Part shown: in pieces, positions 21,166-31,514 of the stretch
Position numbering within the stretch: the first letter of the stretch is position 1
How the letters are laid out: every line of letters starts with the position of its first letter
Origin: Rhynochetos jubatus
Lineage: Eukaryota > Chordata > Aves > Eurypygiformes > Rhynochetidae
Reading direction: 5' to 3'
NCBI GenBank assembly: GCA_027574665.1
Contig: CM050652.1
Coordinates: forward strand, 35,421,631-35,485,630
DNA: 64,000 bases
The notes under the pieces: model-generated
Databases searched by the model: none
What the model was told of the DNA's origin: nothing
The model's input: the letters and a program-made list of their open reading frames with translations, nothing else
Translations under genes and position numbers: made by a program

Positions 21166-22679
21166 CCCTCCTTACAGGGGGGCCACTCTCTCCGGGCAGC
21201 CAAGGAGCAGGACGGCAAAAGGCCAACAACCAGGAAAGCAAAGACCGAGCCCTGCTTACAGGGAGGTCGCCCAGCGCAAAACCAGCAGGGGCACCCAAAG
21301 GTGCCCGCCATGCTCTTACGTGACCGCGCCCTGCTGACAGGGAGGTCTCTTTGCCCAGGGCGCCTTTCTCCTGACCACTCCTCTCCAGCCTGGCGCCGCT
21401 CGCTCTTGCCTCGCCGTTCCTCACGCCGACGCCTCTTTCTTCTTCTCCGGCAGCTGCTGCCAAAGACGGAGGGCACACTTAGGCCTCAGAAGCGCCAACT
21501 CCGCCGCCTGAAGGAAGCGCGGCCCCCCACAGCCCCAGAGGGAGCTCCCTGAGGTACCCCCCCCCGGCTGCCACCCACCCAAGCACCCGCAGACGCCCCA
21601 CCTCCACAAAGCTCTCCTGCTGCGCCTCCACTCACCAAAGCGTCGCGCAGCAGGGTTCCAGCCGGCGCTGGAGCTGGGCTCGGAGGCGGGCACCCTGGGC
21701 AAATGGAGCTGGGCACGCAAAGCAGCGGCCAAAGAGCCTGCCACCCCTGCTTACAGGGGGCTCAAGCCGCTGCCTGGACTGCAAAGCGCCCGGGACTCCG
21801 GGGCGCTGGCCCTGCCTTACAGGGCGGCCCGGGTCCCAAAGGCCCATGGAGGCTCCTTCTCTCCAATGCAGGGGCACCCTGACCTGCACCCCGCTAACGG
21901 GGCGGTCACCCCACACAGGCTGCCAGCTGAGCACAAAGGCTCACAGACCCGGACCCCGATTACGGGCAGGTCGACACCCAGGGAGCCAGGGAGCTCGGCC
22001 TTCCCCCGCAGCCACAGGAACGAGACTCAGCAGCCAGGCACTGGAGCTTCACGGCCAAAGGCCGAGGGGCCGGGGCCCCAGCCCCGAGGACAGGGGGGGC
22101 ACACGCCCGGCCCCGCACACCCTGGCCCCACGCCTCTGAAAGGCCGGGGACAGGGGAACCCGCCTGATTACAGGGGGTCACCCTCCAAGCGCCTCCCGCC
22201 GAGCGCAGGGGACACGCAGAGCCCTGCTTACAGGGCGCTCCCCCTCGCCTCGGCCCTCCCAACCAGCCCCACGGAGCCCCAGGCTCCCACCTGCGCCCGA
22301 CTTACGGGCCGGCCCGCCTGGCTGCGGCACAACGCCACCTCGACATCCCTCGGGAGCCCAGGGAGCGACCTCCACCCCAACTGCGGGGGGGTCGCCCCAG
22401 CCAAAAGCGGCGCCAAAGGCGCGACTGCGCCCTGCGGCACAGCACTTCCTCAACCCGCACCCTCTAAAGGGCCAGGGAGGGCTCGCTCCTGTGGGCTGCC
22501 TACAGCAGCCTCCCCAGCCCTGCTTACAGGGGGGTCGGGCCGCTCCTGGGGACAGGGGGCTCCACGGCTCGTGACGCACACCCCGACTACGGGGGGGGTC
22601 GGGCTGGCCAGGCCGCCAGCAGGCAAAAAGCCAACGCGGCAGGGAAACGCCCTTCCCCTGCTTACAGGGTGGGCTTGGG
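21166..22679. repeat. Family of short covarying dyads within one satellite unit
   Basis: Positions in unit 1 are as follows. CCCT-CCTTAC-AGGG is at 21166-21179. CCCTG-CTTA-CAGGG is at 21250-21263, 22518-22531 and 22666-22679, and in extended form at 21744-21759 and 22221-22236. CCCTG-CTGA-CAGGG is at 21329-21342, and GCCCTG-CCTTA-CAGGGC at 21809-21825. CCCCG-CTAA-CGGGG is at 21889-21902, CCCG-ATTA-CGGG at 21955-21966, and CCTG-ATTA-CAGG at 22163-22174. GCCCG-ACTTA-CGGGC is at 22295-22309, CCCT-CTAA-AGGG at 22460-22471, and CCCCG-ACTA-CGGGG at 22581-22594. Arms differ between sites but remain complementary within a site. The 'loop' is short, T/A-containing and usually ends in A. Neighbouring dyads are mostly 60-66 or 78-85 bases apart. 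The same set recurs in every unit. Confidence 0.85.
21289..22422. repeat. Second dyad class with CCAAAGG-type core
   Basis: Three further hairpins in unit 1 share an AAA loop: GGGCACC-CAAA-GGTGCCC at 21289-21306, CGGCC-AAA-GGCCG at 22052-22064, and GCGCC-AAA-GGCGC at 22410-22422. Stem sequences differ while pairing is kept. They recur in every complete unit. One A-type unit (6) and one B unit (20) have an A just outside the third stem, which leaves the pairing intact. Confidence 0.8.
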
Positions 22680-22719
22680 GGCCAGAGAGCTCCCTTTCCC
22701 CCTCGGGTGCGGAGGCGGC

Positions 22720-24281
22720 GGCTCTCACCCTCCTTACAGGGGGGCCACTCTCTCCGGGCAGCCAAGGAGCAGGACGGCAAAAGGCCAACAACCAGGAAAG
22801 CAAAGACCGAGCCCTGCTTACAGGGAGGTCGCCCAGCGCAAAACCAGCAGGGGCACCCAAAGGTGCCCGCCATGCTCTTACGTGACCGCGCCCTGCTGAC
22901 AGGGAGGTCTCTTTGCCCAGGGCGCCTTTCTCCTGACCACTCCTCTCCAGCCTGGCGCCGCTCGCTCTTGCCTCGCCGTTCCTCACGCCGACGCCTCTTT
23001 CTTCTTCTCCGGCAGCTGCTGCCAAAGACGGAGGGCACACTTAGGCCTCAGAAGCGCCAACTCCGCCGCCTGAAGGAAGCGCGGCCCCCCACAGCCCCAG
23101 AGGGAGCTCCCCGAGGTACCCCCCCCCGGCTGCCACCCACCCAAGCACCCGCAGACGCCCCACCTCCACAAAGCTCTCCTGCTGCGCCTCCACTCACCAA
23201 AGCGTCGCGCAGCAGGGTTCCAGCCGGCGCTGGAGCTGGGCTCGGAGGCGGGCACCCTGGGCAAATGGAGCTGGGCACGCAAAGCAGCGGCCAAAGAGCC
23301 TGCCACCCCTGCTTACAGGGGGCTCAAGCCGCTGCCTGGACTGCAAAGCGCCCGGGACTCCGGGGCGCTGGCCCTGCCTTACAGGGCGGCCCGGGTCCCA
23401 AAGGCCCATGGAGGCTCCTTCTCTCCAATGCAGGGGCACCCTGACCTGCACCCCGCTAACGGGGCGGTCACCCCACACAGGCTGCCAGCTGAGCACAAAG
23501 GCTCACAGACCCGGACCCCGATTACGGGCAGGTCGACACCCAGGGAGCCAGGGAGCTCGGCCTTCCCCCGCAGCCACAGGAACGAGACTCAGCAGCCAGG
23601 CACTGGAGCTTCACGGCCAAAGGCCGAGGGGCCGGGGCCCCAGCCCCGAGGACAGGGGGGGCACACGCCCGGCCCCGCACACCCTGGCCCCACGCCTCTG
23701 AAAGGCCGGGGACAGGGGAACCCGCCTGATTACAGGGGGTCACCCTCCAAGCGCCTCCCGCCGAGCGCAGGGGACACGCAGAGCCCTGCTTACAGGGCGC
23801 TCCCCCTCGCCTCGGCCCTCCCAACCAGCCCCACGGAGCCCCAGGCTCCCACCTGCGCCCGACTTACGGGCCGGCCCGCCTGGCTGCGGCACAACGCCAC
23901 CTCGACATCCCTCGGGAGCCCAGGGAGCGACCTCCACCCCAACTGCGGGGGGGTCGCCCCAGCCAAAAGCGGCGCCAAAGGCGCGACTGCGCCCTGCGGC
24001 ACAGCACTTCCTCAACCCGCACCCTCTAAAGGGCCAGGGAGGGCTCGCTCCTGTGGGCTGCCTACAGCAGCCTCCCCAGCCCTGCTTACAGGGGGGTCGG
24101 GCCGCTCCTGGGGACAGGGGGCTCCACGGCTCGTGACGCACACCCCGACTACGGGGGGGGTCGGGCTGGCCAGGCCGCCAGCAGGCAAAAAGCCAACGCG
24201 GCAGGGAAACGCCCTTCCCCTGCTTACAGGGTGGGCTTGGGGGCCAGAGAGCTCCCTTTCCCCCTCGGGTGCGGAGGCGGC
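22720..24281. repeat. Satellite unit 2, type A (1562 bp)
   Basis: A type A unit with CCCCGAGG at 23109-23116 and no private variant noticed. Confidence 0.95.
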
Positions 24282-26343
24282 GGCTCTCACCCTCCTTACA
24301 GGGGGGCCACTCTCTCCGGGCAGCCAAGGAGCAGGACGGCAAAAGGCCAACAACCAGGAAAGCAAAGACCGAGCCCTGCTTACAGGGAGGTCGCCCAGCG
24401 CAAAACCAGCAGGGGCACCCAAAGGTGCCCGCCATGCTCTTACGTGACCGCGCCCTGCTGACAGGGAGGTCTCTTTGCCCAGGGCGCCTTTCTCCTGACC
24501 ACTCCTCTCCAGCCTGGCGCCGCTCGCTCTTGCCTCGCCGTTCCTCACGCCGACGCCTCTTTCTTCTTCTCCGGCAGCTGCTGCCAAAGACGGAGGGCAC
24601 ACTTAGGCCTCAGAAGCGCCAACTCCGCCGCCTGAAGGAAGCGCGGCCCCCCACAGCCCCAGAGGGAGCTCCCTGAGGTACCCCCCCCCGGCTGCCACCC
24701 ACCCAAGCACCCGCAGACGCCCCACCTCCACAAAGCTCTCCTGCTGCGCCTCCACTCACCAAAGCGTCGCGCAGCAGGGTTCCAGCCGGCGCTGGAGCTG
24801 GGCTCGGAGGCGGGCACCCTGGGCAAATGGAGCTGGGCACGCAAAGCAGCGGCCAAAGAGCCTGCCACCCCTGCTTACAGGGGGCTCAAGCCGCTGCCTG
24901 GACTGCAAAGCGCCCGGGACTCCGGGGCGCTGGCCCTGCCTTACAGGGCGGCCCGGGTCCCAAAGGCCCATGGAGGCTCCTTCTCTCCAATGCAGGGGCA
25001 CCCTGACCTGCACCCCGCTAACGGGGCGGTCACCCCACACAGGCTGCCAGCTGAGCACAAAGGCTCACAGACCCGGACCCCGATTACGGGCAGGTCGACA
25101 CCCAGGGAGCCAGGGAGCTCGGCCTTCCCCCGCAGCCACAGGAACGAGACTCAGCAGCCAGGCACTGGAGCTTCACGGCCAAAGGCCGAGGGGCCGGGGC
25201 CCCAGCCCCGAGGACAGGGGAGGCACACGCCCGGCCCCGCACACCCTGGCCCCACGCCTCTGAAAGGCCGGGGACAGGGGAACCCGCCTGATTACAGGGG
25301 GTCACCCTCCAAGCGCCTCCCGCCGAGCGCAGGGGACACGCAGAGCCCTGCTTACAGGGCGCTCCCCCTCGCCTCGGCCCTCCCAACCAGCCCCACGGAG
25401 CCCCAGGCTCCCACCTGCGCCCGACTTACGGGCCGGCCCGCCTGGCTGCGGCACAACGCCACCTCGACATCCCTCGGGAGCCCAGGGAGCGACCTCCACC
25501 CCAACTGCGGGGGGGTCGCCCCAGCCAAAAGCGGCGCCAAAGGCGCGACTGCGCCCTGCGGCACAGCACTTCCTCAACCCGCACCCTCTAAAGGGCCAGG
25601 GAGGGCTCGCTCCTGTGGGCTGCCTACAGCAGCCTCCCCAGCCCTGCTTACAGGGGGGGTCGGGCCGCTCCTGGGGACAGGGGGCTCCACGGCTCGTGAC
25701 GCACGCCCCGACTACGGGGGGCTCTCACGCTGGCAGCTCGCCAGCAGGACAGGCAGCCACACGGGCGCGGGCCCTGACTACAGGCGGGTCCCGTCGCCCA
25801 CGCTACCACTAAGTGGCTTCGCTCTGTCCTTACAAAGGAGGGGTAAGCCCAGACCCTTCCTCCGCTCGCGGTCTCAGAGGGGACCCCCCGGTGCTGCACA
25901 GCGCCCTACTTTCCCTCCTGTGAAGTTTCAGCTAAACTGCAGTGATTTTAACGGGGGCCTAAAGGACAAGGTCACTCACTCGCTCATTCACACCAACCCA
26001 AGGACAAGGAGAGGGACAGGGACGGGAAAATAGACCTTCATTGAAGGGAGAGGGAGCACTGCGCAACCAATGTTTGGGGAGCCATCCCTACCCACGAGCA
26101 GGAGAAGAGAGCCTCAGACCTCTCCCCTGGGGCTGCATGGAGGCCACAGGGGCCTCGACACGCCAAGGGGCTTTACGGGGGGCCAAGAGGCAAACGCCAT
26201 GACACGCCCCGACTACGGGGGGTCGGGCTGGCCAGGCCGCCAGCAGGCAAAAAGCCAACGCGGCAGGGAAATGCCCTTCCCCTGCTTACAGGGTGGGCTT
26301 GGGGGCCAGAGAGCTCCCTTTCCCCCTCGGGTGCGGAGGCGGC
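24282..26343. repeat. Satellite unit 3, type B (2062 bp)
   Basis: The B-specific segment is at 25703-26203. The unit shares two variants only with unit 7: AGGGGAGGC near 25216, and CCCCTGGGG near 26125 where other B units have CCCCCGGGG. A private AAATGCC replaces AAACGCC near 26271. Confidence 0.95.
25703..26203. repeat. B-specific 501-bp segment (first copy)
   Basis: This segment is what makes a unit type B. It starts at one copy of ACGCCCCGACTACGGGGGG (25703-25721) and ends where the second copy begins (26204-26222). Type A units have a single related copy, ACACCCCGACTACGGGGGG, followed by two more G. The segment is less GC-rich than the rest, with TTTCAGCTAAACTGCAGTG and TTCATTGAAGGGAG. 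It has its own dyads: CCTG-ACTA-CAGG (25773-25784), CCAC-TAA-GTGG (25806-25816), TCCTT-ACA-AAGGA (25827-25839) and GAGGCC-ACAGG-GGCCTC (26140-26156). Other copies start at 29327, 32936, 41246, 44869, 48494, 52119, 55742 and 59365. Confidence 0.92.
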
Positions 26344-27905
26344 GGCTCTCACCCTCCTTACAGGGGGGCCACTCTCTCCAGGCAGCCAAGGAGCAGGACG
26401 GCAAAAGGCCAACAACCAGGAAAGCAAAGACCGAGCCCTGCTTACAGGGAGGTCGCCCAGCGCAAAACCAGCAGGGGCACCCAAAGGTGCCCGCCATGCT
26501 CTTACGTGACCGCGCCCTGCTGACAGGGAGGTCTCTTTGCCCAGGGCGCCTTTCTCCTGACCACTCCTCTCCAGCCTGGCGCCGCTCGCTCTTGCCTCGC
26601 CGTTCCTCACGCCGACGCCTCTTTCTTCTTCTCCGGCAGCTGCTGCCAAAGACGGAGGGCACACTTAGGCCTCAGAAGCGCCAACTCCGCCGCCTGAAGG
26701 AAGCGCGGCCCCCCACAGCCCCAGAGGGAGCTCCCTGAGGTACCCCCCCCCGGCTGCCACCCACCCAAGCACCCGCAGACGCCCCACCTCCACAAAGCTC
26801 TCCTGCTGCGCCTCCACTCACCAAAGCGTCGCGCAGCAGGGTTCCAGCCGGCGCTGGAGCTGGGCTCGGAGGCGGGCACCCTGGGCAAATGGAGCTGGGC
26901 ACGCAAAGCAGCGGCCAAAGAGCCTGCCACCCCTGCTTACAGGGGGCTCAAGCCGCTGCCTGGACTGCAAAGCGCCCGGGACTCCGGGGCGCTGGCCCTG
27001 CCTTACAGGGCGGCCCGGGTCCCAAAGGCCCATGGAGGCTCCTTCTCTCCAATGCAGGGGCACCCTGACCTGCACCCCGCTAACGGGGCGGTCACCCCAC
27101 ACAGGCTGCCAGCTGAGCACAAAGGCTCACAGACCCGGACCCCGATTACGGGCAGGTCGACACCCAGGGAGCCAGGGAGCTCGGCCTTCCCCCGCAGCCA
27201 CAGGAACGAGACTCAGCAGCCAGGCACTGGAGCTTCACGGCCAAAGGCCGAGGGGCCGGGGCCCCAGCCCCGAGGACAGGGGGGGCACACGCCCGGCCCC
27301 GCACACCCTGGCCCCACGCCTCTGAAAGGCCGGGGACAGGGGAACCCGCCTGATTACAGGGGGTCACCCTCCAAGCGCCTCCCGCCGAGCGCAGGGGACA
27401 CGCAGAGCCCTGCTTACAGGGCGCTCCCCCTCGCCTCGGCCCTCCCAACCAGCCCCACGGAGCCCCAGGCTCCCACCTGCGCCCGACTTACGGGCCGGCC
27501 CGCCTGGCTGCGGCACAACGCCACCTCGACATCCCTCGGGAGCCCAGGGAGCGACCTCCACCCCAACTGCGGGGGGGTCGCCCCAGCCAAAAGCGGCGCC
27601 AAAGGCGCGACTGCGCCCTGCGGCACAGCACTTCCTCAACCCGCACCCTCTAAAGGGCCAGGGAGGGCTCGCTCCTGTGGGCTGCCTACAGCAGCCTCCC
27701 CAGCCCTGCTTACAGGGGGGTCGGGCCGCTCCTGGGGACAGGGGGCTCCACGGCTCGTGACGCACACCCCGACTACGGGGGGGGTCGGGCTGGCCAGGCC
27801 GCCAGCAGGCAAAAAGCCAACGCGGCAGGGAAACGCCCTTCCCCTGCTTACAGGGTGGGCTTGGGGGCCAGAGAGCTCCCTTTCCCCCTCGGGTGCGGAG
27901 GCGGC
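26344..27905. repeat. Satellite unit 4, type A (1562 bp)
   Basis: It carries TCTCCAGGCAGCC near 26380 instead of TCTCCGGGCAGCC. This marker is found in A units that directly follow a B unit. It also has the CCCTGAGG variant. Confidence 0.95.
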
Positions 27906-29967
27906 GGCTCTCACCCTCCTTACAGGGGGGCCACTCTCTCCGGGCAGCCAAGGAGCAGGACGGCAAAAGGCCAACAACCAGGAAAGCAAAGACCGAGCCC
28001 TGCTTACAGGGAGGTCGCCCAGCGCAAAACCAGCAGGGGCACCCAAAGGTGCCCGCCATGCTCTTACGTGACCGCGCCCTGCTGACAGGGAGGTCTCTTT
28101 GCCCAGGGCGCCTTTCTCCTGACCACTCCTCTCCAGCCTGGCGCCGCTCGCTCTTGCCTCGCCGTTCCTCACGCCGACGCCTCTTTCTTCTTCTCCGGCA
28201 GCTGCTGCCAAAGACGGAGGGCACACTTAGGCCTCAGAAGCGCCAACTCCGCCGCCTGAAGGAAGCGCGGCCCCCCACAGCCCCAGAGGGAGCTCCCTGA
28301 GGTACCCCCCCCCGGCTGCCACCCACCCAAGCACCCGCAGACGCCCCACCTCCACAAAGCTCTCCTGCTGCGCCTCCACTCACCAAAGCGTCGCGCAGCA
28401 GGGTTCCAGCCGGCGCTGGAGCTGGGCTCGGAGGCGGGCACCCTGGGCAAATGGAGCTGGGCACGCAAAGCAGCGGCCAAAGAGCCTGCCACCCCTGCTT
28501 ACAGGGGGCTCAAGCCGCTGCCTGGACTGCAAAGCGCCCGGGACTCCGGGGCGCTGGCCCTGCCTTACAGGGCGGCCCGGGTCCCAAAGGCCCATGGAGG
28601 CTCCTTCTCTCCAATGCAGGGGCACCCTGACCTGCACCCCGCTAACGGGGCGGTCACCCCACACAGGCTGCCAGCTGAGCACAAAGGCTCACAGACCCGG
28701 ACCCCGATTACGGGCAGGTCGACACCCAGGGAGCCAGGGAGCTCGGCCTTCCCCCGCAGCCACAGGAACGAGACTCAGCAGCCAGGCACTGGAGCTTCAC
28801 GGCCAAAGGCCGAGGGGCCGGGGCCCCAGCCCCGAGGACAGGGGGGGCACACGCCCGGCCCCGCACACCCTGGCCCCACGCCTCTGAAAGGCCGGGGACA
28901 GGGGAACCCGCCTGATTACAGGGGGTCACCCTCCAAGCGCCTCCCGCCGAGCGCAGGGGACACGCAGAGCCCTGCTTACAGGGCGCTCCCCCTCGCCTCG
29001 GCCCTCCCAACCAGCCCCACGGAGCCCCAGGCTCCCACCTGCGCCCGACTTACGGGCCGGCCCGCCTGGCTGCGGCACAACGCCACCTCGACATCCCTCG
29101 GGAGCCCAGGGAGCGACCTCCACCCCAACTGCGGGGGGGTCGCCCCAGCCAAAAGCGGCGCCAAAGGCGCGACTGCGCCCTGCGGCACAGCACTTCCTCA
29201 ACCCGCACCCTCTAAAGGGCCAGGGAGGGCTCGCTCCTGTGGGCTGCCTACAGCAGCCTCCCCAGCCCTGCTTACAGGGGGGGTCGGGCCGCTCCTGGGG
29301 ACAGGGGGCTCCACGGCTCGTGACGCACGCCCCGACTACGGGGGGCTCTCACGCTGGCAGCTCGCCAGCAGGACAGGCAGCCACACGGGCGCGGGCCCTG
29401 ACTACAGGCGGGTCCCGTCGCCCACGCTACCACTAAGTGGCTTCGCTCTGTCCTTACAAAGGAGGGGTAAGCCCAGACCCTTCCTCCGCTCGCGGTCTCA
29501 GAGGGGACCCCCCGGTGCTGCACAGCGCCCTACTTTCCCTCCTGTGAAGTTTCAGCTAAACTGCAGTGATTTTAACGGGGGCCTAAAGGACAAGGTCACT
29601 CACTCGCTCATTCACACCAACCCAAGGACAAGGAGAGGGACAGGGACGGGAAAATAGACCTTCATTGAAGGGAGAGGGAGCACTGCGCAACCAATGTTTG
29701 GGGAGCCATCCCTACCCACGAGCAGGAGAAGAGAGCCTCAGACCTCTCCCCCGGGGCTGCATGGAGGCCACAGGGGCCTCGACACGCCAAGGGGCTTTAC
29801 GGGGGGCCAAGAGGCAAACGCCATGACACGCCCCGACTACGGGGGGTCGGGCTGGCCAGGCCGCCAGCAGGCAAAAAGCCAACGCGGCAGGGAAACGCCC
29901 TTCCCCTGCTTACAGGGTGGGCTTGGGGGCCAGAGAGCTCCCTTTCCCCCTCGGGTGCGGAGGCGGC
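27906..29967. repeat. Satellite unit 5, type B (2062 bp)
   Basis: The B segment is at 29327-29827. The unit has CCCTGAGG near 28297 and CCCCCGGGG in the B segment. Confidence 0.95.
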
Positions 29968-31514
29968 GGCTCTCACCCTCCTTACAGGGGGGCCACTCTC
30001 TCCAGGCAGCCAAGGAGCAGGACGGCAAAAGGCCAACAACCAGGAAAGCAAAGACCGAGCCCTGCTTACAGGGAGGTCGCCCAGCGCAAAACCAGCAGGG
30101 GCACCCAAAGGTGCCCGCCATGCTCTTACGTGACCGCGCCCTGCTGACAGGGAGGTCTCTTTGCCCAGGGCGCCTTTCTCCTGACCACTCCTCTCCAGCC
30201 TGGCGCCGCTCGCTCTTGCCTCGCCGTTCCTCACGCCGACGCCTCTTTCTTCTTCTCCGGCAGCTGCTGCCAAAGACGGAGGGCACACTTAGGCCTCAGA
30301 AGCGCCAACTCCGCCGCCTGAAGGAAGCGCGGCCCCCCACAGCCCCAGAGGGAGCTCCCCGAGGTACCCCCCCCCGGCTGCCACCCACCCAAGCACCCGC
30401 AGACGCCCCACCTCCACAAAGCTCTCCTGCTGCGCCTCCACTCACCAAAGCGTCGCGCAGCAGGGTTCCAGCCGGCGCTGGAGCTGGGCTCGGAGGCGGG
30501 CACCCTGGGCAAATGGAGCTGGGCACGCAAAGCAGCGGCCAAAGAGCCTGCCACCCCTGCTTACAGGGGGCTCAAGCCGCTGCCTGGACTGCAAAGCGCC
30601 CGGGACTCCGGGGCGCTGGCCCTGCCTTACAGGGCGGCCCGGGTCCCAAAGGCCCATGGAGGCTCCTTCTCTCCAATGCAGGGGCACCCTGACCTGCACC
30701 CCGCTAACGGGGCGGTCACCCCACACAGGCTGCCAGCTGAGCACAAAGGCTCACAGACCCGGACCCCGATTACGGGCAGGTCGACACCCAGGGAGCCAGG
30801 GAGCTCGGCCTTCCCCCGCAGCCACAGGAACGAGACTCAGCAGCCAGGCACTGGAGCTTCACGGCCAAAGGCCGAGGGGCCGGGGCCCCAGCCCCGAGGA
30901 CAGGGGGGGCACACGCCCGGCCCCACGCCTCTGAAAGGCCGGGGACAGGGGAACCCGCCTGATTACAGGGGGTCACCCTCCAAGCGCCTCCCGCCGAGCG
31001 CAGGGGACACGCAGAGCCCTGCTTACAGGGCGCTCCCCCTCGCCTCGGCCCTCCCAACCAGCCCCACGGAGCCCCAGGCTCCCACCTGCGCCCGACTTAC
31101 GGGCCGGCCCGCCTGGCTGCGGCACAACGCCACCTCGACATCCCTCGGGAGCCCAGGGAGCGACCTCCACCCCAACTGCGGGGGGGTCGCCCCAGCCAAA
31201 AGCAGCGCCAAAGGCGCGACTGCGCCCTGCGGCACAGCACTTCCTCAACCCGCACCCTCTAAAGGGCCAGGGAGGGCTCGCTCCTGTGGGCTGCCTACAG
31301 CAGCCTCCCCAGCCCTGCTTACAGGGGGGTCGGGCCGCTCCTGGGGACAGGGGGCTCCACGGCTCGTGACGCACACCCCGACTACGGGGGGGGTCGGGCT
31401 GGCCAGGCCGCCAGCAGGCAAAAAGCCAACGCGGCAGGGAAACGCCCTTCCCCTGCTTACAGGGTGGGCTTGGGGGCCAGAGAGCTCCCTTTCCCCCTCG
31501 GGTGCGGAGGCGGC
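29968..31514. repeat. Satellite unit 6, type A with 15-bp deletion (1547 bp)
   Basis: Fifteen bases are missing near 30918. Other units read GGCCCC, nine bases, GGCCCC, and here one GGCCCC and the nine bases between are gone, which looks like slippage between 6-base repeats. The unit also has TCTCCAGG near 30003 and AAAAGCAGCGCC near 31202. Confidence 0.95.

Larger units (their letters stand above)
21158..22719. repeat. Satellite unit 1, type A (1562 bp)
   Basis: This is the edge unit of the array. It is as close to consensus as internal units. It carries CCCTGAGG at 21547-21554, where most units have CCCCGAGG. Confidence 0.95.

Noticed and set aside
21889-21902. CTAAC-containing motif as a telomeric repeat
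   Set aside because: CTAAC occurs once per unit inside a dyad. There is no run of TTAGGG or CCCTAA anywhere in the window.
21166-22679. CRISPR-like pattern of short palindromic repeats at near-regular spacing
   Set aside because: This is vertebrate nuclear DNA. The repeats are degenerate, the 'spacers' are the same in every 1.56-kb unit, and there are no cas genes. It is a satellite with internal modules.
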